Both the position numbers and the translations under genes were made by a program. The notes beneath the pieces were generated by a model. It ran no database searches and was not told the DNA's origin. It was given only the letters and a program-made list of their open reading frames with translations. From Actinomycetota bacterium (GTDB lineage Bacteria > Actinomycetota > Actinomycetes > JACCUZ01): a DNA stretch of 5,090 nt. Below are positions 1 through 5,090 of the stretch, in pieces; the first letter of the stretch is position 1, and each line of letters starts with the position of its first letter. The DNA lies in NCBI GenBank assembly GCA_030841195.1, contig JAVEDA010000183.1:1-5090 (forward strand), read 5' to 3'.

Positions 1-1120
1 CGGCGATGAGGTCGGAGGTGAGCGGGATGCTCAGGTCGAGGTCTTCACCCTGCCAGCGCCTGACCATGCCGCCATCGATCGCGATGTGGTCGGCCACCCA
101 GGGTTCGATGGCGTGGTCGCACCAGGCGCCGAACGGTTCGGCCACGGTGGTCGGGCCCGCGCCCTCGTCGAGAAGCCCGAGCAGTGCGGTGACCTGCATG
201 CAGGCCATCGCGATCCCGCGCCCTCGGGTCGGGGTCGTGGTCGCCACCGAGTCCCCCACTGCGACCAGTCCCGGCGTGCCAACCTGTCGCCGGTAGACGT
301 TACGCAGCGCCCCGCCGACAAGAACCGCTGACGTGGGCTGCGCACGGTCCGGTTGGGTCCACTCGGCGAGGGCCGGGATGGCTCGGCAGGCCGTCCCGAA
401 GGCGGCCTCGAACCGCAGTGCCTTGAGTGCGGCGTCCGCGGTGGGGCGCACGAGCACCACCGAGAAGTGGCCGGCCTCGTGCAAGAAGACCAGACACTGG
501 TAGCCGTCGAAGTCGGCCATGTAAGCAATCGGGCTCGTCATGGGCCCGCGCTCTGCTCCGGGTCTCAGCTGGTAGGTGCGGTCGACGTATGCGAGGCCGC
601 AGTCGCCGTCGAGCTCCGGGCTGCTGTCCGGCGTGCTCGACGCGCCAAGGCGCCCGGCTCGGCCTGAGGCGTCCACGACGAGGTCAGCCTCGACGAGGGA
701 TCCGTCGACCCGAGCGCCGACGACCTGTCCGCGGTCGAGGACGAGTTGGTCGACGTGACCGGTGCGCAGGGTGAGGCCGGGCTGCTTGTCCGCCGCCTGT
801 CGAAGGGCTCGCTCAAAGGTCGAGCGACGTGAGAGCACCCCGACCACCTGGCCAGACCCGACAGAGTCCGGGACCTCGACGGGCTGGGCGCCACGGGAGA
901 GCCAGCCATTCAGGGCCTCTGGCCACTCCGCCTGGAGGGCCATCGACACCTGGGGCCGGAAGCCGTGGGCGTGCTCGAACTGCATGACGCCACGACGGAT
1001 CCAGGCGCCTCCTCTCGGGCCGGGGTCTCGGTCCACCGAAATGACGTCGTGACCGCGACGTGCGAGGGAGGCGCCGAGGATGAGCCCCGTCGGGCCTGAT
1101 CCCACGATGAGTGTGCGCAT
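1..1120 (-). CDS. FAD-dependent oxidoreductase / aromatic-monooxygenase-like flavoprotein (3' end outside window)
   Basis: The first 373 residues are visible; the C-terminus runs off the left edge with no stop. Seen: an N-terminal Rossmann FAD site G7-S-G9-P-T-G12, with an acidic residue ending strand 2 (VDRD, D30). A conserved-type arginine lies in the segment SRRSTFERAL (about 98-107). A DG-like motif DLVVDASGR spans 146-154. A GD motif GDSVATTTPTRGRG spans 289-302 and would contact the FAD ribityl and pyrophosphate. These motifs in this order are known from the p-hydroxybenzoate-hydroxylase/geranylgeranyl-reductase flavoprotein superfamily. No signal peptide or membrane segment is seen, so it is probably cytosolic. 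The start is ATG at 1120 with GGAGG six bases upstream. It is divergent from a TetR gene that probably represses it through the sites in the shared gap. The family is well supported; the substrate, and whether it hydroxylates, epoxidises or reduces, cannot be told. Confidence 0.88.
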   Translation of the reverse strand, partial: MRTLIVGSGPTGLILGASLARRGHDVISVDRDPGPRGGAWIRRGVMQFEHAHGFRPQVSMALQAEWPEALNGWLSRGAQPVEVPDSVGSGQVVGVLSRRSTFERALRQAADKQPGLTLRTGHVDQLVLDRGQVVGARVDGSLVEADLVVDASGRAGRLGASSTPDSSPELDGDCGLAYVDRTYQLRPGAERGPMTSPIAYMADFDGYQCLVFLHEAGHFSVVLVRPTADAALKALRFEAAFGTACRAIPALAEWTQPDRAQPTSAVLVGGALRNVYRRQVGTPGLVAVGDSVATTTPTRGRGIAMACMQVTALLGLLDEGAGPTTVAEPFGAWCDHAIEPWVADHIAIDGGMVRRWQGEDLDLSIPLTSDLIA

Positions 1121-1126
1121 GGCTTG

Positions 1127-1131
1127 CCTCC
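1127..1131 (-). promoter_or_regulatory. Ribosome binding site of the FAD oxidoreductase
   Basis: GGAGG on the minus strand, six bases before the ATG at 1120. It fixes the start codon of the flavoprotein gene, which places the GxGxxG motif at residue 7 as expected. Confidence 0.8.
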
Positions 1132-1140
1132 GCTACACTA

Positions 1141-1171
1141 GGAGTGATTTGATTACACCGATAGTTACTCC
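1141..1171. promoter_or_regulatory. Putative TetR operator: three GGWGTRAY-like half-sites
   Basis: Three related 8-mers are seen. GGAGTGAT lies on plus 1141-1148. GGTGTAAT lies on minus 1159-1152. GGAGTAAC lies on minus 1171-1164. The first two form a 19-base imperfect palindrome (1141-1159, 6 of 9 pairs complementary). The first and third form the outer arms of a longer one (GGAGT...ACTCC, 1141-1171). TetR-family dimers bind such inverted repeats, usually in the gap between their own gene and a divergent target. The element overlaps the -10 region and start-site region of the leftward promoter, so binding should block the flavoprotein gene. That the adjacent TetR protein is the one that binds is inference. 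Confidence 0.55.
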
Positions 1172-1190
1172 AAAGTGGGCTGGGTGTCAA
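1161..1190 (-). promoter_or_regulatory. Promoter for the FAD oxidoreductase gene
   Basis: On the minus strand a perfect -35 TTGACA (1190-1185) is followed after 17-18 bases by TAACTAT (1167-1161). This is a fair -10 when read as AACTAT with an 18-base spacer. Transcription would start near 1153-1155, giving a leader of roughly 35 bases with the GGAGG ribosome site near its end. The -35 lies immediately before the TetR start codon. One operator half-site overlaps the -10. No equally convincing rightward promoter for the TetR gene is visible. Confidence 0.55.
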
Positions 1191-1191
1191 G

Positions 1192-1869
1192 ATGTCTCAG
1201 GATCGCCGTCCTTATCACTCGACCCTCCGGGCGGATCAGGCGCGGGCGACCCGGAGTGCGATTGTCAGCGCCGCCCGCGATCTCTTCGTCGAGCTTGGGT
1301 GGTCACGCACGACCATCGACGCCGTGGCCGCCCGTGCGGGGGTCAGCCGCAAGACGGTGTTCACCGCGGCCGGCGGCAAGGCGGCACTTCTGCAGCTCGC
1401 CCTGGACTGGGCGTTGGTGGGTGACGACGAACCGGTTCCGCTGTCCAGGCGGCCGGTCATCTCGGAGCTCGAACAGCTGACACAGCCTCGCGAGCTCATC
1501 ACCCACTGGGCACGGTTCATCGCCGAGCTGGAAGAGCGGGCGGCTCCCTTGGCCGGCGTGCTCGTCGTGGCCGCGGACGTCGACCCGGAAGCGGCCGATG
1601 TGCACGCGGTGTCCGAACGTAACCGGCGCAGAGGCGCGGAGTTCCTCGTGGCCCGCCTCGCGGCAACTGATGGCCTGCGTCCGGGACTGACCACCGAGCG
1701 TGCCGTAGCCGCCGCCCTGGTGCTTATGGACCCGGCCGTTCACCGGACGCTGGTCGGCGAGCACGGCTGGACGCGCGCTGAGTTCGCCGACTGGATAGAG
1801 CGTGCGGCGGTGGCCGAACTCCTCGAGGGAGACAGTGCCGGGTCTCCCGGTGTGCGCGGGCGAGCGTGA
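1192..1869 (+). CDS. TetR/AcrR-family transcriptional repressor
   Basis: A 225-residue protein, the usual TetR-family length. The N-terminal DNA-binding domain is clear. Helix 1 is around residues 20-35 (TRSAIVSAARDLFVELG). Helix 2 is TTIDAVAARAG (40-50). The recognition helix is in VSRKTVFTAAGGKAALL (51-67), matching the family pattern in which a Val-Ser-x-x-Thr-Val/Phe turn precedes a Gly-x-Lys-x-x-Leu stretch. The remaining roughly 150 residues are helical, variable and presumably bind the inducer; the ligand cannot be read from sequence. The ATG at 1192 has no good Shine-Dalgarno, so translation may start from a very short leader. It is divergent from the flavoprotein gene, and the half-sites at 1141-1171 suggest local repression and probably autoregulation. 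It ends 39 bases before a convergent gene. Confidence 0.93.
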   Translation: MSQDRRPYHSTLRADQARATRSAIVSAARDLFVELGWSRTTIDAVAARAGVSRKTVFTAAGGKAALLQLALDWALVGDDEPVPLSRRPVISELEQLTQPRELITHWARFIAELEERAAPLAGVLVVAADVDPEAADVHAVSERNRRRGAEFLVARLAATDGLRPGLTTERAVAAALVLMDPAVHRTLVGEHGWTRAEFADWIERAAVAELLEGDSAGSPGVRGRA

Positions 1870-1908
1870 AGGCGGTCGACTACGAGCGTACGGGTCCCCC
1901 GATGACGT

Positions 1909-2529
1909 TCAGCCGGAGATGACGACCAGGCGGAGATCAGTGCCGCCCTCGAAGCTGCCGGTCAACGCTGGGCCTTGCGGGGCCTTGCCGAGCCGGCGCA
2001 TGAGAGTGATCTCGAAGTCGGGGCCAGCGATGGTGGTTCGATCCGACTCGTCGGCCGGGGACACCGGCAGGGCGGGGTCTTGGTGGGGCACGGTCGACAC
2101 GCCGTCTCCCTTGGCGGTCGCGTTGGGTCTGCGCTCGACCTCGGTACCGTCGGCTCGCTTCAGCAGAAGGTCGGCTTGACGGCCACCGCAGCGGATCGTG
2201 TCGAGCACTGTTGCGACGAAGACCGGGTCCGCGCAGGCGTCGTACACATAGCGGGTGCCGAGCACGGAGTGCTCCATCGTGCCCAGCAGGCTCGCCTCGC
2301 GACCCTGCAACGGTGCGTCGCGATAGGTCACCGGCACGAACAAGGTCGACCCGGATGCTGACCCGAAGAGGAAGCACTCCATCCCGACTTCCCCGGCCGG
2401 ATCGTCCAACCGGAACGAACCGACCGGCGCGCGTTCGGTCTCACCGTCCCACCATGGCCTGGTGGGAAGCCAGGGACCGACAAGTTCGTCCTTGCGCGGC
2501 GAGATCGTCGCCTCGTGAAGCAACGCCAT
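1909..2529 (-). CDS. Stand-alone maltokinase N-terminal cap-like domain protein
   Basis: A 206-residue, probably soluble protein with no signal peptide or membrane segment. From memory it matches actinobacterial proteins named for the maltokinase N-terminal cap domain (Mak_N_cap). The shared features are an opening MALLHEATISP, a tryptophan-proline motif WLPTRPWW (20-27), FRLDDPAGEVG (39-49) and a long conserved block around MEHSVLGTRYVYDACADPVF (85-104). Maltokinase phosphorylates maltose to maltose-1-phosphate in the GlgE alpha-glucan pathway. This protein has only the cap-like region and no kinase domain, so catalysis is not implied. Some relatives carry names such as glucan branching protein, which I would not trust. 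ATG 2529 lies 14 bases after the VOC stop with only a weak ribosome site (GTGGGTG), suggesting co-transcription with it. Family fairly sure, function unknown. Confidence 0.75.
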   Translation of the reverse strand: MALLHEATISPRKDELVGPWLPTRPWWDGETERAPVGSFRLDDPAGEVGMECFLFGSASGSTLFVPVTYRDAPLQGREASLLGTMEHSVLGTRYVYDACADPVFVATVLDTIRCGGRQADLLLKRADGTEVERRPNATAKGDGVSTVPHQDPALPVSPADESDRTTIAGPDFEITLMRRLGKAPQGPALTGSFEGGTDLRLVVISG

Positions 2530-2543
2530 GCACCCACGGTAGT

Positions 2544-2984
2544 TCAGCCGATCTGCTCGAACAGGGACACGATGATCCCTTCGGGCCCACGTACGTAGGC
2601 CATTCGCACGCTGTTCTCGTACTCGCCGATGCCGCCGACGAGCCCGTACCCGTCCGCAGCCACCGCATCGACGGCCGCTTCGAGGTCGCCGACCTCGAAG
2701 GACACGTTGCGCAGGCCAAGCTCGTTGGCCATCGCTGTGGGCGATCCGGGCACGTGGTCGGGCGTGATGAAGCTCGCCAGCTCCAGGCGGGACCCTCCGT
2801 CCGGCGGCCGCAGCATCGCGATCTCACAGTGCGCGCCGGGGATGCCGCATACGGTGTCCACGAACTCGCCCTCCACGGATCCGGTGCCCTCGACCTCGAG
2901 ACCCAGCCGGACGAAGAACGCCGTCACCGAGTCGAGGTCGGCGACGGTGATGCCGACGTGGTCGAACCGCCTGATGTGTGACAC
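2544..2984 (-). CDS. VOC-family (glyoxalase/bleomycin resistance/dioxygenase fold) protein
   Basis: A 146-residue protein from GTG 2984. It has the two beta-alpha-beta-beta-beta repeats of the vicinal oxygen chelate fold. The first begins RRFDHVGITVADLDSVTAFF (5-24) and the second GLRNVSFEVGDLEAAVDAVA (90-109), ending in the family signature RGPEGIIVSLFEQIG (132-146). Known VOC enzymes bind a divalent metal with His/Glu pairs. Here H9 and E69 are present, but the second-half positions are N93 and S140, so metal binding is probably altered. A GGAGG at 2998-2994 abuts the ATG at 2993 with no spacer but lies nine bases before GTG 2984, so GTG is preferred; ATG 2993 would add three residues. It is the first gene of a probable operon with the cap-domain gene and is divergent from the ABM-like gene. 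The substrate could be an epimerase, dioxygenase or lyase type and cannot be chosen. Confidence 0.88.
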   Translation of the reverse strand: MSHIRRFDHVGITVADLDSVTAFFVRLGLEVEGTGSVEGEFVDTVCGIPGAHCEIAMLRPPDGGSRLELASFITPDHVPGSPTAMANELGLRNVSFEVGDLEAAVDAVAADGYGLVGGIGEYENSVRMAYVRGPEGIIVSLFEQIG

Positions 2985-2993
2985 GACTTCCAT

Positions 2994-2998
2994 CCTCC
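2994..2998 (-). promoter_or_regulatory. Ribosome binding site deciding the VOC start
   Basis: GGAGG on the minus strand reads directly into ATG (GGAGGATG). It is too close to serve that ATG (2993) but well placed, nine bases away, for the in-frame GTG at 2984. It also argues against the far-upstream ATG at 3038, whose added residues look unlike a VOC N-terminus. Confidence 0.6.
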
Positions 2999-3080
2999 AG
3001 TGCTGGGCTCTGGTCCAAGTGCGAAGCTGCCGGAGCATCTCGACATGCCCGGAGCCGCAGTCTTGGAATCATCCATACCA

Positions 3081-3086
3081 GAAGGG
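3081..3086 (+). promoter_or_regulatory. Ribosome binding site of the ABM-like gene
   Basis: GAAGGG lies seven bases before the ATG at 3094. It supports this start over an open frame that continues upstream to 2629, most of which lies antisense to the VOC gene. In the 109-base gap between the divergent VOC and ABM-like starts I see no convincing promoter pair. Confidence 0.6.
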
Positions 3087-3093
3087 ACGTGCC

Positions 3094-3390
3094 ATGCCAG
3101 TCGTCGTTCGCTATCAGACAAAGGCCGAACGAAGCGAGGAGAACCAGGCGCTGATAAGGCAGGTCTTCGACGACCTCGAGCACCGGCAGCCAGAAGGCTT
3201 CACCTACAAAGTATTTCTCCTCGAGGACGGTGTGAGCTTCATCCATGTGATGATCGAGCACGAGGACGTGGCCAATCCGGACTCGCTGAACGACGTTCCC
3301 GGCTTTCAGGCGTTCACGGCCGGGATCGCCGATCGTTGCGAAGTTCAGCCCGTCGCTAGTGCTGCCTCGGTGGTCGGGGGATACCGCTGA
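3094..3390 (+). CDS. Small ABM-like (dimeric alpha/beta barrel) protein of unknown function
   Basis: A 98-residue soluble protein whose predicted order is beta-alpha-beta-beta-alpha-beta. Strand MPVVVRYQT (1-9) is followed by helix RSEENQALIRQVFDDLEH (13-30). Strands GFTYKVFLLEDG (35-46) and VSFIHVMIEHE (47-57) come next, then helix FQAFTAGIADRC (71-82), and a final strand toward ASVVGGYR. That is the ferredoxin-like half of a dimeric alpha/beta barrel, as in antibiotic-biosynthesis-monooxygenase (ABM) and quinol-monooxygenase-like small proteins. These act on quinones or other aromatics, or are of unknown role. The Met-Pro start recalls 4-oxalocrotonate tautomerases, but the remainder does not fit them. 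It is divergent from the VOC gene and converges with the STAS-like gene 23 bases away. Gene reality is well supported by ribosome site and codon use; fold moderately; function not known. Confidence 0.78.
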   Translation: MPVVVRYQTKAERSEENQALIRQVFDDLEHRQPEGFTYKVFLLEDGVSFIHVMIEHEDVANPDSLNDVPGFQAFTAGIADRCEVQPVASAASVVGGYR

Positions 3391-3413
3391 GAGCAGGGCG
3401 CTAGAGCTAACCG

Positions 3414-3638
3414 TCAGATCTCGGTCCAGGTGTTGCCGCGGATGGCGGCTTGGCGCCGAAAAAGGCGCAGCGCTGCTTCCAGTCCGGGGCTCCGCTGGGT
3501 GACAGCCGAAGCGTCGATCACGATGTCGCCCTGGCGGAGGGCACGCGTGAGATCGTGGACCACGACAGCCAGGTGTACGCCGGTGGGGTCGGCGGGGAGC
3601 TGTATGGCGGTCACCGGCCGGGTCCCGGGGGTGGCCAT
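3414..3638 (-). CDS. Small STAS-like protein coupled to ABC permease (tentative)
   Basis: A 74-residue protein whose ATG (3638-3636) shares one base with the permease stop (TGATG), so it is probably made by translational coupling; no separate ribosome site is seen. Third codon positions are almost all G or C, supporting a real gene. No membrane segment or signal peptide is present. A helix-like stretch HLAVVVHDLTRALRQ (22-36) leads into strand GDIVIDASAV (37-46), a turn SPGL (50-53) and helix EAALRLFRRQAAIRG (54-68). This order and the D-x-S-x-V...G-L...A-x-x-x-G pattern resemble the centre of STAS domains, notably MlaB (from memory). Ser50 sits at the position of the phospho- or function-critical Ser/Thr. 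At 74 residues it is shorter than SpoIIAA (about 117) or MlaB (about 97) and lacks the last strand and helix. The STAS call is an inference; otherwise it is a hypothetical protein. Confidence 0.68.
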   Translation of the reverse strand: MATPGTRPVTAIQLPADPTGVHLAVVVHDLTRALRQGDIVIDASAVTQRSPGLEAALRLFRRQAAIRGNTWTEI

Positions 3639-5032
3639 CAGGCGACCCGGAGGTTCTCGGGGTCCAGCACCGCCGTGAGTCGTGAACGCAGCAGCCGGGT
3701 CGCGGCCCGGACGGCGGCCGAGACCGCGGCGGCTGCAACGAGGGCGGCGAGCCCACAGCCCAGCAGGCCGGCACCGAGCGTGGCGTCGTCACCGGCGAGT
3801 GCTGCCGCGGCCAGGCCACCCAGGGCGGTGCCGACCAGAACGGACGGTACGGCGGCCGCCGACTGCTGTCTGCGTAGCACGCGCTCGAGAGTCGCCCGGT
3901 CGACTCCCAGCGCCGCGAGAGAGGCCAGCGGCCGGCGGGCGTCGAGGAGCTGATCGGCCGCACCCACGAGCAGCGTGAGCACCGCGATCACGACCGCCAG
4001 CAGGACCCCGACGCCGGCCATGCCGAAGCCGGTCAGGTAGAAACCGAGGTCTTCCGCACGCGGGCCGTCCTGCCCGAACAGGCCCGTGACGATCACTGCC
4101 TCCAGCCCCAGCGCGAAGCCGCAGACGGTGAGGACGGCGGCCACCCGACCCGGTGCCCGCGGTTCCGCCGCAAGCCGGGCCCCGGCGAGCAAGTCCTCGG
4201 CGGTGCCCCGGCGCTGCAGACGTCGGCCCCGACGGCGGACCAGGCGTGATCCGCCGGCAAAGGCAAGCAGCAGAATGCCGAGGATCCCTGCGGCGAGCAC
4301 GACGAGCTCGATGCCGCCCCCGGAGGACAGCGCCAGCCAGCCGCCGACGAGCAGCAGCGCACCGACCATCAAGGCACCGCGATTGACCCAGCGGGCCTGA
4401 GAGCCGTCACCGGCGCGGCGCCGCACACCCAACGGGTCCGCCACCACGTTGCCCTGGACCAGTGCTCCGGCGATGCCGCCACTCAGGGCGGACGCCGCCG
4501 CGACACCAGCCCAGACCGCAAGATCGACAGGAGTGGGAGTCGGTACCAGCCGTGAACCGGACGGCAGCACTACTCCCAGAACGAGCCAGAGCAGGCCGTA
4601 GATCGGGCCGGCGAGCAGCCCGCCGACGGCAGCGGCCAGGCCGGCCTCGACTCCAGCGACGGTACGCACGTCACCCGGCGTCGCCCCTGCCAGGCGCAGC
4701 GATGCGAGCCGGCGCTCTCTGGCCACCGATCCGGCCCGAAGAGCCTGCACCGCGAGCGCGAGCACCGGCACGGTCAGCAGAACAGCCCCCAGCACCACGC
4801 CGGGTCGCAGACCGGCCTGAGTGACGTAGGGCGCCAGTCCCCCGGTCCGGCCGCCCGCGAACGGGCCAACGAAAGTGCCGCCGCTGTTGGAGTCCATCGT
4901 GAGCTGCGCGACGCGGGCTCCCGCGATCAGCAAGCCTCCGGCGACCGCAGTGGACCCGCTGATGAGCAGGAAGCGGGCTCTGTCGGCACCGGACACCGGA
5001 CGGGCCAGCAGTGCGAGCGTCGCCCGCCTCAC
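3638..5032 (-). CDS. FtsX/MacB-type ABC transporter permease
   Basis: A 464-residue, very hydrophobic Ala/Leu/Val/Gly-rich protein with about ten likely membrane segments. These are near residues 21-39, 78-98, 126-156, 169-193, 218-236, 240-259, 296-318, 333-357, 394-413 and 418-442. Two FtsX-like units are seen. In the first, the cytosolic stretch VARERRLASLRLAGATPGDV (103-122) follows a membrane helix. In the second, the matching stretch LLDARRPLASLAALGVDRAT (362-381) occurs. Such Arg-rich 'R-x-L-A-x-L-x-x-x-G' loops are typical of FtsX-family permeases and contact the ATPase. The first extracytoplasmic loop (about 41-77) is short and Gly-rich, with no large MacB periplasmic domain. Start is GTG 5032, overlapping the ATPase stop (GTGA). 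Family members export lipids, peptides or antibiotics, or signal; the substrate here is unknown. It is followed immediately by the STAS-like gene. Confidence 0.9.
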   Translation of the reverse strand: MRRATLALLARPVSGADRARFLLISGSTAVAGGLLIAGARVAQLTMDSNSGGTFVGPFAGGRTGGLAPYVTQAGLRPGVVLGAVLLTVPVLALAVQALRAGSVARERRLASLRLAGATPGDVRTVAGVEAGLAAAVGGLLAGPIYGLLWLVLGVVLPSGSRLVPTPTPVDLAVWAGVAAASALSGGIAGALVQGNVVADPLGVRRRAGDGSQARWVNRGALMVGALLLVGGWLALSSGGGIELVVLAAGILGILLLAFAGGSRLVRRRGRRLQRRGTAEDLLAGARLAAEPRAPGRVAAVLTVCGFALGLEAVIVTGLFGQDGPRAEDLGFYLTGFGMAGVGVLLAVVIAVLTLLVGAADQLLDARRPLASLAALGVDRATLERVLRRQQSAAAVPSVLVGTALGGLAAAALAGDDATLGAGLLGCGLAALVAAAAVSAAVRAATRLLRSRLTAVLDPENLRVA

Positions 5033-5090
5033 CGCAGCACCGACTCGGTCTCGATGACGCCGTCCCGGAGCCGGACCTCTCGATCGGCCC
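5029..5090 (-). CDS. ABC transporter ATP-binding protein, C-terminal end only
   Basis: Only the last 20 codons are inside the window. They read ADREVRLRDGVIETESVLR then TGA (5031-5029). This is the usual end of a MacB/LolD-type ATPase, where the segment 'DR-x-V-x-L-R-D-G-x-I' follows the switch histidine region. The Walker and signature motifs lie outside the window to the right. The stop overlaps the GTG start of the permease by four bases, so the two are translationally coupled and form one exporter. The identification rests on this short tail plus the neighbouring permease. Confidence 0.82.
   Translation of the reverse strand, partial: ADREVRLRDGVIETESVLR

Noticed and set aside
1236..1764. 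Leftward open frames opposite the TetR gene
   Set aside because: The TetR frame on the plus strand has a clear helix-turn-helix and family length; the opposite frames show only compositional shadows.
1970..1990. Tandem near-repeat GGGCCTTGCG / GGGCCTTGCC
   Set aside because: Two 10-base units inside coding sequence, explained by the residues around GKAPQGPA in the cap-domain protein; too short to be a functional repeat.
2211..2981. Long rightward open frame of 256 codons
   Set aside because: It lies antisense to the VOC and cap-domain genes. Its translation is Arg/Pro/Ser-rich with no domain pattern, as expected for a shadow frame in GC-rich DNA.
2976..2984. Perfect short palindrome GTGTGACAC over the VOC start codon
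   Set aside because: Four-base arms only, not extended by flanking bases and with no second copy; expected by chance.
3064..3075. Inverted repeat TGGA-ATCA-TCCA upstream of the ABM-like gene
   Set aside because: Four-base arms and no well-spaced promoter around it; not enough to call an operator.
2629..3093. Upstream in-frame extension of the ABM-like gene
   Set aside because: The frame is open to 2629, but most of that stretch is antisense to the VOC gene. A proper ribosome site at 3081-3086 marks ATG 3094, where the recognisable fold begins.
3094..3390. 4-oxalocrotonate tautomerase assignment from the Met-Pro start
   Set aside because: Length of 98 residues and the strand/helix order fit an ABM-like fold better. 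Pro2 alone is weak evidence and no tautomerase pattern follows.
2824..3963. Long leftward open frame of 379 codons
   Set aside because: It overlaps the permease, STAS-like, ABM-like and VOC genes in the wrong frame. The translation is low-complexity Arg/Ser/Pro and has no family resemblance.
3450..3978. Rightward open frames opposite the permease and STAS-like genes
   Set aside because: Arg/Ala/Pro-rich translations without motifs; the leftward genes are supported by family features and stop/start overlaps.

Overview
The window is GC-rich throughout. Its reading frames strongly prefer G or C at third codon positions, one clear GTG start is present, and genes are tightly packed. This points to a high-GC actinobacterium, of the Nocardioides/Streptomyces/Mycobacterium kind; the genus cannot be fixed from the sequence. 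There is no tRNA, rRNA, CRISPR array, insertion sequence or other sign of a mobile element. It looks like ordinary chromosomal accessory metabolism plus one transporter operon.

Left part (1-1869): a divergent pair. An FAD-dependent oxidoreductase/monooxygenase reads leftwards and is cut by the window edge. A TetR-family repressor reads rightwards. The 71-base gap holds a leftward promoter with a perfect TTGACA -35, and three copies of a GGWGTRAY-like half-site lie over and just downstream of its -10. This is the layout of a repressor-controlled enzyme gene whose inducer is probably the enzyme's substrate or a related small molecule.

Middle (1909-3390): a leftward two-gene operon encodes a VOC (glyoxalase/dioxygenase fold) protein followed 14 bases later by a stand-alone protein resembling the N-terminal cap domain of maltokinase. 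A 98-residue protein that looks like a dimeric alpha/beta-barrel (ABM-like) protein is transcribed divergently. The roles of these three are unknown.

Right part (3414-5090): a leftward operon of an ABC transporter. Only the last residues of the ATPase are present. They overlap a complete 464-residue FtsX/MacB-type permease by 4 bases (GTGA). The permease overlaps a 74-residue protein by 1 base (TGATG). That small protein resembles the core of a STAS domain, and the closest pattern I recall is MlaB, the STAS subunit of the Mla lipid ABC transporter. A short STAS-like subunit translationally coupled to an FtsX-type permease is the most unusual arrangement here, and the best candidate for something undescribed.

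The convergent junctions (1870-1908 and 3391-3413) are very short and show no recognisable terminator hairpin.
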